From contig JAYKKI010000074.1 in the NCBI GenBank assembly GCA_039881145.1, positions 8,004,001 to 8,068,000 on the forward strand: a DNA stretch of 64,000 bases, read 5' to 3'. The translations under genes and the position numbers were made by a program. The notes under the pieces were generated by a model. The model saw only the letters and a list, made by a program, of their open reading frames with translations. It did not search any database and was not told where the DNA came from. Below are positions 59,699 to 64,000 of the stretch, one piece after another. Position 1 is the first letter of the stretch. Each line of letters begins with the position of its first letter. The stretch comes from Druceiella hillmani. Its lineage: Eukaryota > Arthropoda > Insecta > Lepidoptera > Hepialidae.

Positions 59699-60553
59699 AT
59701 GTCATATTGCGCTATTCCCAACTGTTTAAATAATAGTAAAAGTGTCAGTCCGGCAAAAGGAGACAACTCTTTTCACAAGTAAGTACGTTTTATTAACTGA
59801 AAATATGATTTAAATATAATAATAATAATTGATTTATTTAAGTGGTCGCGAGTAATCGAAGGGAAACGGTACATGTAAATAGTGACGCGCTTAACGTTAA
59901 TTTTTTCTTAATGAATGAACATTTTAAAACCTAATCTATGGTTTTCAATTTTTAATCCATAGTTTTTAACATATGAAGGGCAAAGTATATTTATCTTATG
60001 AGTTACTAATTAATTCTGAATGTAGCATTTGGAATTAATTTACTGCTGATGATTAATGATTTTCTAAGTGATTGTTAATGAATATCTCCGGCGTCTATGT
60101 ACGGATTGTGCTGATTTTTTATCCGATAATTTAAACCTCCTGTGTCACGCAATATTATTAAGTATTTTTTAAAACGGGGCCAAATTTAAGTTTCAAAATC
60201 TTGTGGGAAATCATATAAAAGGGCACCGTGTGTACATTTTAATTTCAATAAAATTTTTTAACTTACTCAACACAGAGGAAGTTAAATAATTTGTTGCTTT
60301 ATAGGCATTTTTGTTTAAAAAATGTATATACAATATTATACACAATTATTATGGTATGCTATTTTGCACATTTCCGAAAGATCCAAATACAAAAGAGAAA
60401 TGGATGGAAACCACAGGTGGAAAGAATTGTTTTCCAACAAAATATAGCACCATTTACTCTGTCCATTTTCTAGAAGATGATTACAAAAAAAAAAATGTAG
60501 AAATGTCGTATATTGGATATCTAAAAGTCGACGTCTGGCAAACTGAACATCTT
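59699..60553 (+). other. THAP domain exons 1-2 of the P-type relic
   Basis: C2CH zinc-finger DNA-binding domain. The first two Cys are in CAIPNC. The second pair should be CSxHF but reads YSVHF, so the third ligand has been lost to Tyr. The exon 2 acceptor expected just before 60370 reads cac instead of cag. Both changes argue against a functional protein. The intron between exons (59779-60369) is AT-rich. Confidence 0.75.
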
Positions 60554-60699
60554 GTAAGTCATTGTAAAAATTTAACATTATAATCATATGTGTTTATGAA
60601 TTTCTTGGAAAATATATAAATATATCATAATCTGTAAATTTACAAAATTCAGCGTCTGTCGCTGAACAGATTTCGATTGGGTTTATTAGATTATAGGAG

Positions 60700-60830
60700 G
60701 TAAAGATTATGCGGAAGAAGGAACAGGGGAGAGTGCAGAGGAGTGGGAAAGGGTAAAGGAAGAAGGAGATGGGCAGCAGGGGGAGAGGGGTTGGAGGAAG
60801 TGGGTGAGCGACGGGAACAGAATAAATAAC
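60700..60830 (+). repeat. G-rich purine tract
   Basis: About 110 bases almost without pyrimidines, with several GGG/GGGG runs, in the second intron of the THAP relic. It is capable in principle of forming a quadruplex or triplex. Confidence 0.8.
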
Positions 60831-62439
60831 TGTTAGTATTCGTTCTGGTTGGCGATAAGGCAGTTTTAAATTTGCTTGTCTAACTAGCGACCGCTATCGT
60901 TTTCAAATAGATGTCATCATGCACTAAAAGAGTTATTATGACCTGTCATTCATTATACTTAAGACACAGAAGTTAGAAAACGTGGCCTTTTCTTGTAGTA
61001 TAAGTTTAAATGGTGATTCTTAAAGACGCGATTTTCAATATTTATTTATTATGAATACATATTTTTTTCTTATTTCAGACTTCAATCGGTAATACTGATA
61101 CACCTAGGAAAATTAAATTGAAAAGAAAACTTGTTTGATCAAAACTTATATTGAATAAAAAAAAGTTCAAAGTAAAGAGTCTACGAGAGAAAAACCGCCG
61201 GCTAAATACAAAAATAAGGAAATTTTCACTTATGCAAGAAATTACGTAAAGCGCGTATTGATTTCAAGAACTAAACAATGAAAGTAAAGTTAACACGCCA
61301 GCTTCTTGGTCAAAGAATCATAGAAGAATTCAATGATTGTGGCGCCACGATTGAATTCATAGGGATATTTAACAATTTATCTGATATTCTAAACTCTCGA
61401 TAATTAAAAGCCTTGCATAACAAAAAATCTTTGAAATTTAAAAAACAAAACTGAAATGTTTGTATTTCTGGCTCGAGTAGAAAACTAGATAACGGGGTCT
61501 CAAAATTCGCAAGGTGAGCTGTTGATAAAAAGTGGTCGGAAAATTGGTTTTGTTGTTTTTTTAACTTGTGTTGTAAGTACCAGAAAATTATTTCAGCATC
61601 TAATAGAAACTGACCGAATACAATTCTTGTCATTATATAAATTTTCGCAAGATCATTTGGAACTTTTCCCTGCAACGTACGCTCACATGGTGGATATAAT
61701 AATAATCCCACATACCGACAATTTAAATGTTATTATAAAAAAACTCATCATTCACGTGGAAATAAAACACAACGAAGGTAGTAACTGTCGATTTGGAAAA
61801 AATATCAATTTTAAACGGTTCTTCGGCACTGGATACTATCAACGCCACTACCAGTCGGAACATACGTGCAGAAATCCACTTAGAAGTAGAAAATATTGAA
61901 TCAGATGAGTTTGATTAGTGTTCATCGCACGAATCAACTTCTCATAATTTTCGTACCAGGTTGTCGTGTACATATGTGGACATGTCGCCAGTATTCTTTT
62001 GAAAAAAAAATAAAGTGTGAAATGTGCATAAGCGCTTTAGTCGACAAAAATGAATGACAAAAAACGATTAGGTTTAATAGCGTTTAAAAATAAAGGCGGA
62101 TTAATTTACCAGTCAGAAGACGTCATAAATATATGTAAAATTACTGAAACATTCATGAAGTATATTGTAAACAAATATCACAATTTCGATTTGAAACCGC
62201 ATCATACAAAACCAATGATTTTCAATAAAATACAAGCATATTTTTTAGGACACAATGTATTTTATTCTCTTACAATCCATCAGTTTGACCAATTTGCGAC
62301 CGAAAATCACGTCATCCATCTTAGATGAGCCGTGGTTTAGAGATACATAGGTGTTCGATTTCGCTATCTAATTACTTGTATGAGGCAAACTACCACAAAA
62401 CGATAAGTATTAAATAAGTATATACTATTTCGAAGTCAG

Positions 62440-62665
62440 TAGTTAAAAGAATTGTATTCTTTCTGTCTTAAAAAAAACGACAAATAATTTTATTAATGTA
62501 CATGAGTACAGGAAACTATGTACAATATTTGGTGTTTTGGGGCCAAAATGGTTATTTAATATCACGAGTGACTTTCTGTCAACTGAGAATCGAACCCAAA
62601 GCCTCCAGCAGCTGAAGTGTGATTCGGCTATCGTAGTCGTAGATATTATTAGTGGATTACTACCA
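62440..62665 (-). repeat. Possible tRNA-related SINE
   Basis: Minus strand: GGCTTTGGGTTCGATTCTCA (B-box-like) near 62600, preceded by an A-box-like tagccgaatc segment ~30 bp upstream and followed by a body of ~130 bp to about 62450. No poly-A tail or other copies are confirmed. Confidence 0.35.
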
Positions 62666-62729
62666 TAATTTGAGTGTTGTTTTATTTTAGTTCTGAACAC
62701 TAAGTGAACCCAAAAAATTAAAATCAAGG

Positions 62730-64000
62730 ATAATTAACAATTTTGAATTTGTAAATTTTTAGCCGATCAATGAATGACGTTACATTTTGTTTCATAATTA
62801 TGTACGTTATGAAGACACACATCCTCGGAAAAATATATAATTAGCAACATTGCCGAAATAGACCTTTAATTTAAAACACGAAATTTGTTTCACGTTTAGT
62901 AAATAATTGGAGATATTGCATTACTACACTATCCCCAATCATATCTTAATTTCCTTTCAAAAGAGACGTCGAACTGCTTTAGGCCGCTTCGTGTTCAGAT
63001 CACTGAAATAAATAACAGCAATAAACCCATAATATCATCCCGGAAATCCGTAAAGCCACGGCACGTACTGGTGAGCAACCTCTCTTCGTAGGTTTTTTCT
63101 CAAACCCTCCAGACAAGGATGTATTGCATTGTAGCATCTAAAAATAGAATCGTGTTGATGCGGAGAGGTAAGGGTGGAAACCGCCCTTCCGCCCCGCGGA
63201 TGAGGGTATCCAGCCCACCTTGTCGCGGAGACTAACTACTATACTGTCTTAAAGATCCAGTTACGAATTGCCGCGCGTTAAATTTACATATTCACATAGA
63301 CATTATATTATTTGAGGTGTCTTTTCAGCTTTCGCATAGAACGAAGCCGCGGATAAGAGAGTTAAATTGACAGTCGACTTTATAATTTGACATTTCAGCA
63401 TTATGCTGTTATTTATGAGTTGAACTCGATTGTGGGTAATGTATTTAAATTAGAAGTTGAATAGATAGAAGTGTTAATTTGGGTAAAGATTAATGGGACT
63501 TGGATTGTTCTTAAATGTGACACGTGTTGGTATATTTAAACAATAAGATGAACGTTTTTAATTTTTTTATTTACCTAATTGAATTTTCTCTACATACGTA
63601 GATTTTTTCAGAAAAAATATGGGACTTAAATTAAAATGTTGGTTGTTCTTATAAAAAATAAAAGGAGCAGAGTTCACACTACGATGGTTACAAACTTCCT
63701 TTAAACTATTTATAAATATTATTTTTCACTATACAAAAATGATGTATTGTCTAACATATATTTAATAGGTGTAAGACAAATAACTTGGTGGCTTAAATAA
63801 TTTTGCATCGAAGTACTCACTAAATGCCGTTATCATGAATTTTATCAGGATAGCGGTATTTACAGGATCAAATGTGACAAAAAGGAGCCGGCGAGGAGGG
63901 GGAAGATGTTTATGTAGGCTCATGGCAAAAATTCAGTTAGAGAAAATTAATATGTTTTAAGACCTCCTCAATGACACTTTACTTAATGGGGTTCGTGAAA
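62730..64000. other. Terminal spacer
   Basis: AT-rich with one GC-rich patch (63155-63235). No gene recognised. Confidence 0.3.

Larger units (their letters stand above)
59699..62328 (+). pseudogene. THAP/P-element-type transposase relic with exon structure
   Basis: Three 5' exons can be followed. Exon 1 (59699-59778) starts MSYCAIPNCLNNSKS and ends at a GTAAGT donor. Exon 2 (60370-60553) carries FPKDPNTKEKWMETTGG, STIYSVHFLEDDY and LKVDVW, ending at a GTAAGT donor. Exon 3 starts after TTTCAG at 61079, with PRKIKLKRKL and a broken coiled coil. Exons 1 and 2 together are 264 nt, so the phase is kept. The C-terminal part then resumes at 61278: VKLTRQLLGQRIIEEFNDCG and LSDILNSR; 61525-61690 with KIGFVVFL and LYKFSQDHLELF; GGYNNNPTYRQFK in another frame; and 62050-62328 with KNKGGLIYQSEDVINIC. 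Those match the C-terminal THAP9/P-element transposase. The central catalytic part is absent and stops are numerous. Confidence 0.85.

Overview
The window reads as AT-rich nuclear DNA from an arthropod, most likely an insect. The evidence is the mix of transposon families: errantivirus-type Ty3/gypsy elements, a Jockey-type LINE, mariner, hAT, a P-element/THAP-type transposase and a KRBA2-like integrase gene. (AT)n microsatellites are very abundant, protein-coding density is close to nil, and nothing resembles bacterial gene organisation. I found no intact host protein-coding gene. Almost everything with coding similarity is a decayed mobile element. All family calls come from reading translations and motifs by eye, without database searches.

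Layout. 0-1.7 kb: a CpG-rich block and AT-rich spacer. 1765-6687: errantivirus-like element A (minus strand), with two LTRs and decayed gag-pro-pol. 6.7-10.6 kb: spacer with long microsatellites and a GTGC tract. 10.67-10.95 kb: an inverted-repeat element with degenerate hammerhead-ribozyme cores (copy 1). 11-23 kb: mostly unannotatable AT-rich DNA with hairpins and CpG-rich islands. 23.4-24.1 kb: hAT-like transposase relic. 27.24-31.71 kb: Jockey-type LINE (minus strand, ORF1 and ORF2, both frameshifted), inserted at the edge of hammerhead element copy 2 (31.71-31.97 kb). Copy 3 lies at 34.15-34.31 kb. 34588-40431: errantivirus-like element B (minus strand), closely related to A. 40.4-42.5 kb: a third, more decayed gypsy-type relic on the plus strand. 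45.54-45.71 kb: a heat-shock-type promoter with no Hsp reading frame behind it. 47.0 kb: a 39-bp tandem repeat. 49.5-50.56 kb: mariner relic (minus). 52.44-54.0 kb: a 1.56-kb element bounded by terminal inverted repeats. 58.1-59.2 kb: KRBA2-like integrase pseudogene (plus). 59.70-62.33 kb: THAP/P-element transposase relic with recognisable exons (plus). The rest is AT-rich spacer.

Most notable points. (1) Three copies of a palindromic repeat carry hammerhead-ribozyme cores in both arms; the plus-strand arm at 31868-31908 keeps every core position and all three stems, apart from one extra unpaired base. (2) A cluster of three heat-shock elements plus TATAAATAG at 45.56-45.61 kb heads a transcript with only a 18-codon ORF. 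(3) The two errantivirus copies are both inserted at CGCG and have non-overlapping internal deletions. (4) A P-type transposase relic keeps its reading phase across three exons but has lost its central catalytic region, one THAP zinc ligand and one splice acceptor.
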